NCBI RefSeq assembly: GCF_025725725.1
Contig: NZ_CP107020.1
Span: 620,001 to 684,000 of the forward strand
DNA length: 64,000 nucleotides
Direction of reading: 5' to 3'
Source: Brachybacterium huguangmaarense
GTDB taxonomy: Bacteria > Actinomycetota > Actinomycetes > Actinomycetales > Dermabacteraceae
Position 1 is the stretch's first letter. Each line of letters starts with the position of its first letter. A program made the position numbers and the translations under genes. Below the pieces are notes generated by a model, which was not told where the DNA came from, did no database searches, and saw only the letters and a program-made list of their open reading frames with translations. Positions 42,579 to 51,245 of the stretch are shown here, piece by piece.

Positions 42579-43236
42579 CTCCCGGCACCCCGTAGGACGG
42601 CGAGGTGCTCGGGTCGATCCCGCGCGTGACGTAGTCGCCACGCTGGGGCAGCCACACCTCGAGGAGTGCACCGAGGTCTGCGAGCGGGTTCTCGCTCCAG
42701 TCGACGCGCAGGTCGGTCTCGTTCCATCCGGCGTCCCGCGCGACGGCGAGACCAGCCGAGTGGATGTCCCCCGCCTCTCCTCCGGCGTCGAGGCCGGCCG
42801 ACATCGCGGCGAGCAGACGCTCCTCGAGGTCGCCCCGCGACGTCTCGAAGGCCTCGAGGACGGCGTCGACGACCCCGGTGTGCGCGAGCAGGTTCCCCGC
42901 CGCGACGGCGTCGGCGCCGAGGCGTGTGTGATGGGTACCGAGGGTGTGCGAGCCCGAGTGAACCGCGGGCTCACCGCTCGTGCCGATCACGGCCACCTGG
43001 CGGTAGTCCATCGTGGCGTCCTCGGCGCGCAGGGCGTCGAGCGCCTCGGATGCGGACTCCCCGACAGCCAGCCGATCGAGCAGGAGGCCGCCGAAGCGCG
43101 GATCGGTGATGTTCTGCGAGGCCACTCCGCCGACACCGCCGCGAAGATGCAGACAGCGCGCGGCGACCGCGGGGGACGAGGAGGCGACGGCCATGCCGAT
43201 GCCGGACTCGTCACGGGCCAGGATGGAGAAGGTCAC
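42571..43236 (-). CDS. DUF1028 protein
   Basis: A 221-residue protein matching DUF1028 over its full length: TFSILARDESGIGMAVASSS, GVGGVASQNITDPRFGG and GDLEERLLAAMSAGLDAGGE. The fold is related to Ntn-type hydrolases such as proteasome subunits, but the reaction is not known. The GTG start overlaps the RidA-like stop codon (GTGA). DUF1028 genes often lie beside amidohydrolases and RidA proteins, as here, so it is probably a hydrolase in the same pathway. Confidence 0.9.
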   Translation of the reverse strand: MTFSILARDESGIGMAVASSSPAVAARCLHLRGGVGGVASQNITDPRFGGLLLDRLAVGESASEALDALRAEDATMDYRQVAVIGTSGEPAVHSGSHTLGTHHTRLGADAVAAGNLLAHTGVVDAVLEAFETSRGDLEERLLAAMSAGLDAGGEAGDIHSAGLAVARDAGWNETDLRVDWSENPLADLGALLEVWLPQRGDYVTRGIDPSTSPSYGVPGDE

Positions 43237-43667
43237 GCGTGCTCCCCCTCGTCTGCCCTCTCGCCCAGAACGGCCGTCGCGTCGATCTCGACGAGCCACT
43301 CGGGCCGCGCGAGCGCCTCGACGACGAGCCCGGTGGAGACGGGGAAGACGCCCGCGAGCCAGCGGCCCATCACGCGGTACACCGTCTCCCGGTAGCGGAT
43401 GTCGGTCAGATAGACGACGACCTTGACGATGTCCTCGAGCTCGCCGCCGGCTTCCTCGAGCAGCATCGCGATGTTGGCCATGGCCTTCTCGGCCTGTGCC
43501 TCGACGTCGCCGATGCCGACGCTCTCGCGGGTCTCGAGGTCTTGACCGATCTGCCCACGCAGGTACACCACGCCGCCCGCGACGACGGCCTGGCACAGGT
43601 CGTTGTCGAGATTCTGCTCGGGGTAGGTGTCCTTGGTGTTGAACGGACGGATCCTCGTGTGCTTCAT
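43233..43667 (-). CDS. RidA/YjgF-family protein lacking the catalytic arginine
   Basis: A 144-residue member of the YjgF/YER057c/UK114 family (VVYLRGQIGQDLETRESVG, DIVKVVVYLTDIRYR). Enamine/imine deaminases carry Arg in a PARTxxxV motif; here the place reads FPVSTGLVV, so the arginine is missing. It therefore probably belongs to one of the Rid groups with a different, still unclear activity, perhaps hydrolysis of another pathway intermediate. ATG 43667 follows GAGGAG. It lies second in the operon after the monooxygenase. Confidence 0.88.
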   Translation of the reverse strand: MKHTRIRPFNTKDTYPEQNLDNDLCQAVVAGGVVYLRGQIGQDLETRESVGIGDVEAQAEKAMANIAMLLEEAGGELEDIVKVVVYLTDIRYRETVYRVMGRWLAGVFPVSTGLVVEALARPEWLVEIDATAVLGERADEGEHA

Positions 43668-43728
43668 GGATGTGCTCCTCGTCGGCGATGGTTTGGTGTG
43701 GCAGGCGGTGCAGGAACGGTCGGGGCGA

Positions 43729-45111
43729 TCAGGGTGACGGCACCGCCTCGTCCTCGGGGGCGGCAGCGGCGAGGTCGTCACTACCGCTCACCGCATCGGC
43801 GTCGGCTGCCGGCGCGGTACGGGCGTCGCGCTCGGCCGCGGCGGCCTCGGCCGTGAGCGTCGCCCCCGTGGGCTGGTAGGCGCGATAAGACCGCTGGATC
43901 ACGATGTGGTCGCGCAGGAACTTCGCGTCGTGCCACACGCCCCAGATGAAGCTCGAGCCGCGCCGCGACTGCCAGGGCAGCCCGAGGAAGAAGATCCCTG
44001 GCTCGGTCGAGATGCCCCGCTGGTGAGCGGGCCGGCCCCGTTCATCGAAGGCATCGACCTTCAGCCAGTCGTAGTCGAGCGCGAAGCCCGTGGCCCAGAT
44101 GATGGACGTGACTCCTGCCTCGGCGAGATCGAGCTCGGCGAGAGGGTGGGCGAGGCAGTCGGGATCCGGGCCGATCCCGTGCGCCTCGGGCTCCTCGGGC
44201 AGGTCCAGGCCGTTGCGAGCGATGTACTCGTCGGCCTCGCGCAGCAGGCCCAGGTAGTTCTCGTCGCCGAGCTCGATGTTCTCGCGCAGGTCGGGGGCGA
44301 AGCGCATCCTGCCGTCGGCGAAGGATGACGCGCGGCCGGTCAGGTGCACTCCGCTCTCGGCGAGCCGGCGGAAGTCGACGGTGGCGCCACCATGGGCCCC
44401 GCTGACCGCGATCGTCACGTGCTCGGCGCCCTGGGGCGGCGTGGCAGCCTCCCACTTGTTGAGCACCCCGAGCCACCACACGAAGTCGCGGCCGCGGTAA
44501 CGGCGCGGGGGACGATCATGGGCGCCGACGGCCAGGTACGTGGGACGGCCCGAGCGACGGAGCTCGTCGGCGATCTGGACGCCGGACGACCCGGCGCCCA
44601 CGACAAGGACGCCACCGGCGGGCAGCTGGTCGGGACGGTGGTAGGAGCTGGAATGCAGCTGGTGGATCCCGGCGGTCTCCGGGACGACCGGTGGGATGAC
44701 CGGCTTCTGGAACGGGCCGGTGGCGGCGACGACGTAGCGGGCGTCGATGGTGCCCGTCGAGGTCTCCACATGGAAGCCGGGCCGTCCGTCGTCCTTGATC
44801 ACCGAGAGGACCTCGACACCCGTCTCGATGGGGGCTCCGATCCGCTCGGCGTAGGCGGCGAGGTACGCGGCCACCTGCTCCTTGGTGGGGAACGCGTCAG
44901 GGTCGACGTCGAACTCCTGGTGCGGGAACCGGTCGTGCCAGGCGGGGCCGTTGGCCACGAGGGAGTCCCAGCGCATCGAGCGCCAGCGCTCGGCCACCCG
45001 GTCGCGCTCGAGCACGAGGTGCTCGATTCCGGCGTCCCCGAGATGCTCGCTCATGGCGATCCCGGCCTGACCGGCTCCGATCACGAGGACCTCGGTCTCA
45101 CGGTGGGTCAT
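43729..45111 (-). CDS. Flavin-containing monooxygenase (CzcO/FMO type)
   Basis: A 460-residue FAD/NADPH enzyme. FAD-binding GAGQAG lies near residue 12, the NADPH-binding GAGSSG near 170, and GIHQLHSSSYHRP resembles the FMO linker motif. C-terminal ATGFALDYDWLKVDAF is the usual second FAD contact. The last 45 residues are Ala/Asp-rich and disordered. It is first in the four-gene unit (spacing to the RidA-like gene 61 bp), with GGAGGCACGC before the ATG and TAGCGT upstream as a possible -10. It probably oxidises a nitrogen or sulfur atom of the substrate. Confidence 0.88.
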   Translation of the reverse strand: MTHRETEVLVIGAGQAGIAMSEHLGDAGIEHLVLERDRVAERWRSMRWDSLVANGPAWHDRFPHQEFDVDPDAFPTKEQVAAYLAAYAERIGAPIETGVEVLSVIKDDGRPGFHVETSTGTIDARYVVAATGPFQKPVIPPVVPETAGIHQLHSSSYHRPDQLPAGGVLVVGAGSSGVQIADELRRSGRPTYLAVGAHDRPPRRYRGRDFVWWLGVLNKWEAATPPQGAEHVTIAVSGAHGGATVDFRRLAESGVHLTGRASSFADGRMRFAPDLRENIELGDENYLGLLREADEYIARNGLDLPEEPEAHGIGPDPDCLAHPLAELDLAEAGVTSIIWATGFALDYDWLKVDAFDERGRPAHQRGISTEPGIFFLGLPWQSRRGSSFIWGVWHDAKFLRDHIVIQRSYRAYQPTGATLTAEAAAAERDARTAPAADADAVSGSDDLAAAAPEDEAVPSP

Positions 45112-45223
45112 GCGTGCCTCCCTCTCCAAGCGGGCCGCCCCGATCGCAAGCCGTACGGCCCGCGCTGACGCGGGTCGTGGTCGCCGGGGCGGAGATTGGC
45201 TCACACGCTACGACCGGCAGTCA

Positions 45224-46228
45224 TCACCCACCAGAACGGAATTTCGTCTGCACGTTCGGTTCTGCCGATGCCTCCGCGGAGTGAGCCGCGGTCGCCGCAT
45301 CGGGTGTTCCGTGGTCCGCGAGCACCTCGCGCGCCACCTGGATGAACGCGCGGACTCGTCGATTGGGCGGGGATCCTCCCGGCGTCACCGCGACCACGTC
45401 GAGACCCTCGGGCCGGGTCACGAGCTCCTTCGTCACATACTCGAGGCCTTCATAGCTGACGGTGGTGCGGGGGCGCTGGCTCAGCAGGGCGAAGCCGATG
45501 CCCCGGGCGACGAGGCAGCGGGTGAGCTCGGAGCTCTGGGTACGGAAGCGGATCCGAGGGGTGAGGCCCGCTTCGTCGAACAGGGACAGGAAGTAGGTGC
45601 CGCCGGGCTCCAGGTCGAACAGGATGAACGGGTCCTCGGCGAGCTCGGTGAGCGTCACCGTCTCGGCATCGGCCAGGCGATGATCGGGAGGGAGCAGCAC
45701 GTACGGCGGGACCGCGGAGAGCCGGGTGGCGGTGTGGCCGAGCTCGGAGAGCTGGTTGCCGAACCGGTAGGCGTACATGACCGCGACATCGCTGCGCCCC
45801 TGGACGAGCTGGTCGAGCAGCTGGTGCCGGGAGCCCTCGGAGAAGGTCACGTCGACGGCCGCATACCGCTCGCCGAACGCGGCGACGGCACCGGGCACGA
45901 GGAACGGGGCGATGGTCGTGTAGCAGCCGATGTGCAAGGCGCCTGTCAGCTGGCTGCCCAGCATCGACGCATGGCTCTGGAGGTTCTCGGCGTCACGCAG
46001 CAGACGCCGGGCCTCGGCGACGATGCTCTCCCCGTCGCGCGTGAGCGTCAGGCCCCGGGCGTGGCGTACGAAGAGAGTGACCTTGAGATGGCGCTCGAGA
46101 TCGGCGATCGCCGTCGACACGGTCGACTGCGACAGGTGCAGGGCGTGCGAGGCCGCAGTGACCGTGCCGTGCTCGGCGACCGCGACCAGGTAGTCGAGCT
46201 GGCGCAGCGTGAGGTTCACAGGGGACAT
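45224..46228 (-). CDS. LysR-family transcription regulator
   Basis: A 334-residue regulator. The N-terminal winged helix (LTLRQLDYLVAVAEHGTVTAA, SQSTVSTAIADLERHL) is followed by a periplasmic-binding-like effector domain (about 95-305). The last 30 residues are Ala-rich. It stands between the FMO operon and the MHS transporter, all on one strand, and is the likely local activator. A possible LysR site lies before the transporter at 47806-47827. Confidence 0.93.
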   Translation of the reverse strand: MSPVNLTLRQLDYLVAVAEHGTVTAASHALHLSQSTVSTAIADLERHLKVTLFVRHARGLTLTRDGESIVAEARRLLRDAENLQSHASMLGSQLTGALHIGCYTTIAPFLVPGAVAAFGERYAAVDVTFSEGSRHQLLDQLVQGRSDVAVMYAYRFGNQLSELGHTATRLSAVPPYVLLPPDHRLADAETVTLTELAEDPFILFDLEPGGTYFLSLFDEAGLTPRIRFRTQSSELTRCLVARGIGFALLSQRPRTTVSYEGLEYVTKELVTRPEGLDVVAVTPGGSPPNRRVRAFIQVAREVLADHGTPDAATAAHSAEASAEPNVQTKFRSGG

Positions 46229-46321
46229 CGGGACTTCCGGATCGCGGGGCGGAGGCGGCCGGAGCCGTCCGCCGCCGCGATCACTGTACGTCCGCGCCGC
46301 CGCCGCTCCCGCAGGGGACGG

Positions 46322-47722
46322 TCACCAAGCCTCGACCTCGGACTCCCGCCCCGTCGCAGGGCGCGACTCTCGCTGCGAGGAGGGGGCGGAGGCTCCGGCT
46401 GCCGCCGGCGCGAGGTCGGATTCGTGCAGGAGGTCGATGCCCCGGGTCTCGGGGATCGTCAGGATGGTCACGAGGCCCACGAGACCGACCACGATGAGTG
46501 TGTAGGCGGGGACCATCTCGGAGCCGGTGAGGTCGATCAGCCACGTGTTGATGTAGGGCAGCGTCCCTGCGAACAGGGCACTCGCGAGCGAGTACGCGAT
46601 CGACAGGCCGCTCTGGCGGGTTCGGGTGGGGAACAGCTCGGCGACCGTCGAGGAGTGCGTGCCCAGGATGATCGCGAGGATCGCCGCGAGCAGGGCGGTC
46701 GCCACGAACCCGGCGCTCATCGTGCCCGTGCGCATGAGCGCGAACAGCGGGATGGCCGCGACGATGAGGAGCACGGCGGCCGTGAGCAAAACCGGCTTGC
46801 GACCGACCCGGTCCGAGACCATGCCCGACAACGGGATGAGCGCGATCGCGACGAGCGAGGCGATCGTCGACAGCAGTGCGGCGTCGTCGGCGGGGAGGGC
46901 GACGATCTCCTCCTGATAGGTCAGCAGGTAGACGAGGACCACGTAGAACGTGCAGTTCATGAAGGTCTCGATGCCGATGGTCTGGAGGATCTGCAGACCG
47001 TTGCGCCGCACTGCCTCCGTGACGGGCGATGCCGGAACGGTGTTCTGCTCCTCGAGCGCCCGGTACTCGAGCGTGTCCTCGACGCGCAGGCGGATGAACA
47101 GGCCGATCAGCGCGAGCGGCACGGTGATCAGGAAGGGCAGGCGCCAGCCCCACGCGAGGATGGTGTCATCGGCGAGCGTCGCGTGGAGCAGCCACACCAC
47201 GAAGGAGGCCAGGAGGAAGCCGAGCACGGACCCGACCTCGAGCCAAGAGGTGCCCATGCCCCGGCGCCGGGCCGGCGAGTACTCCGCGAGGAACGTCGCC
47301 GCGGAGCCGAACTCGCCGCCGGCGGCGATGCCCTGGATGACACGCGCGACGATCAGCAGGATGGGGGCCCAGATGCCGATCGTCTGATGCCCCGGGATCA
47401 GCGCGAGCATGAGGGTGCCCGCCGCCATCACGACGATCACGAGCGAGAGGGTGGTCCGGCGCCCGAACCGGTCACCCAGGAAGCCGAAGATCACCGACCC
47501 GATCGGTCGCACGAAGAAGGCGATCGCGAAGACCGCGAACACGGAGAGCAGGCTCGCCGTGCCGTCCTCCTCGGGGAAGAAGACCTTCGCCATCGTGGTG
47601 GCCATGTAGGCGTAGACCGCCCAGTCGAACCAGTGGACGAGCACGCCGATCGAACCGGCCACGACGCTCGTGCGCAGGCCCTTGCCCATCGCACGCTCGT
47701 CGGCAAGGACTGCGGACGTCAT
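46322..47722 (-). CDS. MHS-family MFS transporter
   Basis: A 466-residue, 12-helix proton symporter of the metabolite:H+ symporter group (ProP, ShiA, KgtP). It shows GFLGDRFGRR and its second-half equivalent GMVSDRVGRKPVL, RVIQGIAAGGEFGSAATF, and AELFPTRTRQSGLS. It probably imports the organic acid or amide degraded by the neighbouring cluster. The C-terminal 40 residues are polar. Its upstream region carries -10 box TATTCT (47791-47796) and a candidate LysR site. Confidence 0.9.
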   Translation of the reverse strand: MTSAVLADERAMGKGLRTSVVAGSIGVLVHWFDWAVYAYMATTMAKVFFPEEDGTASLLSVFAVFAIAFFVRPIGSVIFGFLGDRFGRRTTLSLVIVVMAAGTLMLALIPGHQTIGIWAPILLIVARVIQGIAAGGEFGSAATFLAEYSPARRRGMGTSWLEVGSVLGFLLASFVVWLLHATLADDTILAWGWRLPFLITVPLALIGLFIRLRVEDTLEYRALEEQNTVPASPVTEAVRRNGLQILQTIGIETFMNCTFYVVLVYLLTYQEEIVALPADDAALLSTIASLVAIALIPLSGMVSDRVGRKPVLLTAAVLLIVAAIPLFALMRTGTMSAGFVATALLAAILAIILGTHSSTVAELFPTRTRQSGLSIAYSLASALFAGTLPYINTWLIDLTGSEMVPAYTLIVVGLVGLVTILTIPETRGIDLLHESDLAPAAAGASAPSSQRESRPATGRESEVEAW

Positions 47723-47790
47723 ACGGTTCCTCCCGTCGCCGACCGCCGGGCCGCGGGGCCCGGCGTGAACCCGATCACCGGGTTGCGCCG

Positions 47791-47827
47791 AGAATAGTGG
47801 CGTCCTTCTCGCGGCAACCAGCGGGAA
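47791..47827 (-). promoter_or_regulatory. Promoter and LysR-type site before the MHS transporter
   Basis: TTCTCGC and GCGGGAA (47806-47812/47821-47827) form an interrupted palindrome with one mismatch, in the -35 region of a minus-strand promoter whose -10 is TATTCT (47791-47796). The position suits activation by the LysR protein at 45224-46228. Inference from layout only. Confidence 0.4.
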
Positions 47828-47880
47828 AATTCGATGGCCACCACGGCGTGGGCGATGGCTGAGGGTCGCGCGGCAGCACC

Positions 47881-47942
47881 GATGTGACGCAGAGAGCCGC
47901 AGCCCTCGAGAATCAAGGGGCTGCGGCTCTCTGCGTCACATC
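47881..47942. repeat. Palindromic element, family C, copy 3
   Basis: Twenty-five perfect pairs plus one G-T pair; arms begin GATGTGACGCAG, then the shared core, with loop CGAGAATCAA. Compared with copy 2 the outer stem reads CGCAG instead of CGCCG and its partner has changed to match. It lies between dnaB and the MHS transporter gene. Confidence 0.92.
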
Positions 47943-48000
47943 TGTGCAGGGCACCTCCGAGCGACACGGCACCAGTCCTGGGCGGCGTGCGCCGCGGCGG

Positions 48001-49380
48001 TCAGGCGGCGTAGCCTCCGCCTCCGCCGGCCATGTCCTTGAACCGGGAGTAGCGGCCCTCGAAGGCGACCGGGATGGTCTTGGTGGCGCCGTTGCGGTGC
48101 TTGGCCACGATGAGGTCGGCCTCGCCGGCCCGCGTGGACTCCTTCTCGTAGTAGTCCTCGCGGTGGATGAGCACGATGAGGTCGGCGTCCTGCTCGATCG
48201 AGCCCGACTCGCGCAGGTCGCTCATCATCGGCTTCTTGTCCGTGCGCTGCTCGCTGCCGCGGTTGAGCTGGGAGATCGCGATGACGGGCACCTCGAGCTC
48301 CTTGGCGAGCAGCTTGAGGGCACGCGAGAACTCCGAGACCTCCTGCTGACGCGACTCGACGCGCTTGCCCGAGCTCATGAGCTGCAGATAGTCGATGACG
48401 ACGATCTTCAGGTCGTGCTTCTGCTTGAGCCGCCGGCACTTGGCGCGGATCTCCATGAGCGACATGTTCGCCGAGTCGTCCATGTACAGCGGGGCGTTGG
48501 AGATCCGCGACATGGCGCGCGCGAGGGCCTGCCAGTCGCGGTCGTCCATCGAGCCGTCGCGCATGCGGTTCATCGGCACCTGCGACTCGGCCGACAGCAG
48601 GCGCATGGTGATCTCGGTCTTGTCCATCTCGAGGGAGAAGATGCAGGCCGTCTGGTTGTTGTGGATCGCGGCGGAGCGCAGCACGTCCATGCCCAGGGTC
48701 GTCTTGCCCATCGCGGGGCGCCCCGCGAAGATGATCATCTGCCCGGGATGCAGGCCCTGCGTGAGCTCGTCGAACTCCGAGAACCCGGTGGGGATGCCGG
48801 TGACCTGGCCGCCGCGCCCCTGCGTCGCCTCGATGACGTCGACGGTCGGCAGGATCACCTCGCCGAGCGGCACGAAGTCCTCCGACTGGTTGCGCTCGGT
48901 GACCGCGTAGACCTGGGCCTGGGCCTCGTTGATGACCTCCTCGACCTCACCGCCGTCGGCCGCGTAGCCGAGCTGGACGATGCGCGTGCCCGCCTCGACG
49001 AGGCGGCGCAGGGTGGCGCGCTCGGCGACGATCTCGGCGTAGTAGCCGGCGTTGGCGGCCGTGGGGACCATGTCGATGAGGTCCGCGAGATAGGCGCCGC
49101 CGCCCACCCGCTGGAGCTCGCCGCGCTTGGTGAGCTCGTCGGAGACGGTGACCAGGTCCGCGGGCTCGCCGCGCCCGTAGAGGTCGATGATCGCCTCGTA
49201 GATGAGCTCGTGCGCGGGGCGGTAGAAGTCGGAGGCGACGACCTGCTCGACGACGTCGGCGATCGCGTCCTTGGACAGCATCATGCCGCCCAGCACGCCG
49301 CGCTCCGCGGCCAGATCCTGCGGGGGCGTGCGCTCCAGCCCGCGATCGGGGCCGGTCTCGAAGGCGTCGGTGGAAGTCAC
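48001..49380 (-). CDS. dnaB: Replicative DNA helicase DnaB
   Basis: A 459-residue helicase without an intein. The N-terminal DnaG-interacting domain (DLAAERGVLGGMMLSKDAIADV) is joined by a linker to the RecA-like motor: Walker A AGRPAMGKTT, Walker B KIVVIDYLQLM, and the arginine-finger region near SQLNRGSEQRTDKKP, ending EGRYSRF. GTG start with TACACT six bases upstream (leaderless). It unwinds DNA at the replication fork. No ribosomal or ssb genes, often its neighbours, are seen on this side. Confidence 0.96.
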   Translation of the reverse strand: MTSTDAFETGPDRGLERTPPQDLAAERGVLGGMMLSKDAIADVVEQVVASDFYRPAHELIYEAIIDLYGRGEPADLVTVSDELTKRGELQRVGGGAYLADLIDMVPTAANAGYYAEIVAERATLRRLVEAGTRIVQLGYAADGGEVEEVINEAQAQVYAVTERNQSEDFVPLGEVILPTVDVIEATQGRGGQVTGIPTGFSEFDELTQGLHPGQMIIFAGRPAMGKTTLGMDVLRSAAIHNNQTACIFSLEMDKTEITMRLLSAESQVPMNRMRDGSMDDRDWQALARAMSRISNAPLYMDDSANMSLMEIRAKCRRLKQKHDLKIVVIDYLQLMSSGKRVESRQQEVSEFSRALKLLAKELEVPVIAISQLNRGSEQRTDKKPMMSDLRESGSIEQDADLIVLIHREDYYEKESTRAGEADLIVAKHRNGATKTIPVAFEGRYSRFKDMAGGGGGYAA

Positions 49381-49461
49381 CGGATCAGTGTAGGGAGACG
49401 CCCTGACCGTCGACGGCTCGGGAGGGCGAGTGCCGGGAACGTCACCCGTGCGCGCCGGAAT

Positions 49462-50193
49462 TCACGCCGAGCGTCGGCGCAACGTGAGGGAGGCCAGCAC
49501 GAGCACGCCCACGACGACCGCCGCGACGATGCCCAGGTCGGCCCAGTAGGTGGAGGTCAGGTCGCTGTGGTCGCGGAGCTGCTCGAGGGCCTCGACGCTG
49601 TAGCGCAGCGGCATCACGTCGGAGACCGGCTGGAGCCAGCCCGCCATGTCCTCGCGCCGTCCGAACAGCCCGCACAGCAGGATCTGCGGGATGACCAGCA
49701 CGGGGAACATCTGGATGGCCTGGAACTCGGTGCGCGCGAACGCGGAGGCGAACAGCCCGAGGGCGACCCCCATCAGGGCGTTGACCACGCCGACGAGCAG
49801 CACCGCCAGGACGGGCCCGGCGATGTCGAGGTCGAGCGCCCAGAAGCACCAGGCCGACAGGATCGCCACCTGCGCGGCCGCGAGCAGGCCGAAGGCGAGC
49901 GCGTACGCGCCGATCAGGCCCCAGGGCGTGATGGGCGTCGTCATCAGGCGCTCGAGCGTGCCCGAGGTGCGCTCGCGCAGCATCGCGACCGACGTCAGCA
50001 GGCACATGAGGATGAGCGGGAACACGCCCATCATGTCGAGCTGGAGACGGTCCACGAGCGGCTCCGCGCCGTCGAACAGGGCGTAGGCGATCGAGATGAG
50101 CACGACCGGCAGCACCGCGACGAGCGCGAGCGAGCGGTGGTCGTGACGGAGCTGGGTCAGCAGCCGGATCGCGGTGGCGAGCATCGGGGTCAT
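49462..50193 (-). CDS. ABC-2 type permease
   Basis: A 243-residue membrane protein with six hydrophobic segments. RERTSGTLERLMTTPIT is the standard ABC-2 coupling sequence, and LCGLFGRREDMAGWLQPVSDVMPLRYSVEAL is its usual later loop. The start overlaps the ATPase stop by ATGA. With 50190-51206 it forms an exporter of unknown substrate. Confidence 0.9.
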   Translation of the reverse strand: MTPMLATAIRLLTQLRHDHRSLALVAVLPVVLISIAYALFDGAEPLVDRLQLDMMGVFPLILMCLLTSVAMLRERTSGTLERLMTTPITPWGLIGAYALAFGLLAAAQVAILSAWCFWALDLDIAGPVLAVLLVGVVNALMGVALGLFASAFARTEFQAIQMFPVLVIPQILLCGLFGRREDMAGWLQPVSDVMPLRYSVEALEQLRDHSDLTSTYWADLGIVAAVVVGVLVLASLTLRRRSA

Positions 50194-51206
50194 CGTGCGC
50201 CCCGTTCGTCCGATCGCGAGCCGTCCGGCGCCCGGGCGCCGTCCGACTCCTCGCGGATGAGGGCGAGGAACGCGGCGTCGAGGTTCTCGGCGCCGGCGCG
50301 GGAGCGGATCTCGTGCGGGGTGCCGGCGGCGAGGAGCGCACCGTCGCGCAGCAGGAGGATGTCGTCGCAGCGCTCGGCCTCGTCCATGACGTGCGAGGAG
50401 ACGAGGACGCACGCGCCGCCGGCCGCCCGGGCGCGCAGCCGGTCCCACAGCTCCTCGCGCAGCACGGGGTCCTGGCCGACGGTGGGCTCGTCGAGCACGA
50501 GCACGTCCGGCGAGCCGACGAGGGCGCACGCGAGCGAGACGCGAGAGGTCTGGCCACCGGAGAGGCTTCCCGCCAGCCGCCGCTCGTAGCCCTCGAGCCC
50601 GACGGCGGCGACCACCTCGGAGATGCGTGACGTGGGGGCGCCGATGACGCGGGCGAAGTAGCGCAGGTTGTCGAGCACGGACACGTCGCGGTAGATGCTC
50701 GGGGCCTGGGTGACGTACCCGATCCGGCGGCGCAGCGAGGCGCTGCCCGCCGTCTCGCCGAGCACGGTGACCCGCCCGCCCGCGAACTTCTGGGTGCCCA
50801 CGATCGCCCGCATGAGCGTGGTCTTGCCGGCCCCCGAGGGCCCCAGCAGGCCGGTCACGCGGCCCGGGAACATGGCGCACGTCAGGTCGCTCAGGACGGG
50901 GACCCTGCCGCGCACCACGGTCAGGCCGTCCACCTCGATCGCCGGTCGGTCCCGGCCACCGACGACGGCAGGGTGCAGCTCGTCGTGCAGAACGCCCGGG
51001 CCTCGTCCCCGCGCGTGACCCTCCGGCCGCTCGGGGCTCGGGCCCGGCACGGGCCTGGACATCGGTTCCGGTGCCGGCTCCTGAACCGATGCCGCGGCGG
51101 TCCAGGTCGTGCTGGGCTCCCGTGCGGGACCGGCCGCCCGATGCGTCGGCCGGTGCTCCTCCGAACCGCCGGACCCGTCGTCCGTCGCGGCGTCGTGCGC
51201 CCCCAT
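50190..51206 (-). CDS. ABC exporter ATPase with disordered N-terminal extension
   Basis: A 338-residue protein. About 85 Pro/Gly/charged residues come before the ATPase, which has Walker A GPSGAGKTT, signature LSGGQTSRV, Walker B VLVLDEPTVGQD and the H-loop SSHVMDEAERCDDI. The long leader is unusual for this family; ATG 51206 nevertheless has GGAG seven bases before it. An internal ATG (MSRPVPG, residue 49) would still leave a long tail. It pairs with the permease downstream. Confidence 0.88.
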   Translation of the reverse strand: MGAHDAATDDGSGGSEEHRPTHRAAGPAREPSTTWTAAASVQEPAPEPMSRPVPGPSPERPEGHARGRGPGVLHDELHPAVVGGRDRPAIEVDGLTVVRGRVPVLSDLTCAMFPGRVTGLLGPSGAGKTTLMRAIVGTQKFAGGRVTVLGETAGSASLRRRIGYVTQAPSIYRDVSVLDNLRYFARVIGAPTSRISEVVAAVGLEGYERRLAGSLSGGQTSRVSLACALVGSPDVLVLDEPTVGQDPVLREELWDRLRARAAGGACVLVSSHVMDEAERCDDILLLRDGALLAAGTPHEIRSRAGAENLDAAFLALIREESDGARAPDGSRSDERGAR

Positions 51207-51245
51207 CGCCGGCTCCCCCCTGCCCGCGCCGTGCCGGAGCCGGGC

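Noticed and set aside
48001-49380. Intein or phage-type DnaB
   Set aside because: The length and motif spacing are those of a normal chromosomal DnaB with no insertion, and no phage genes surround it.
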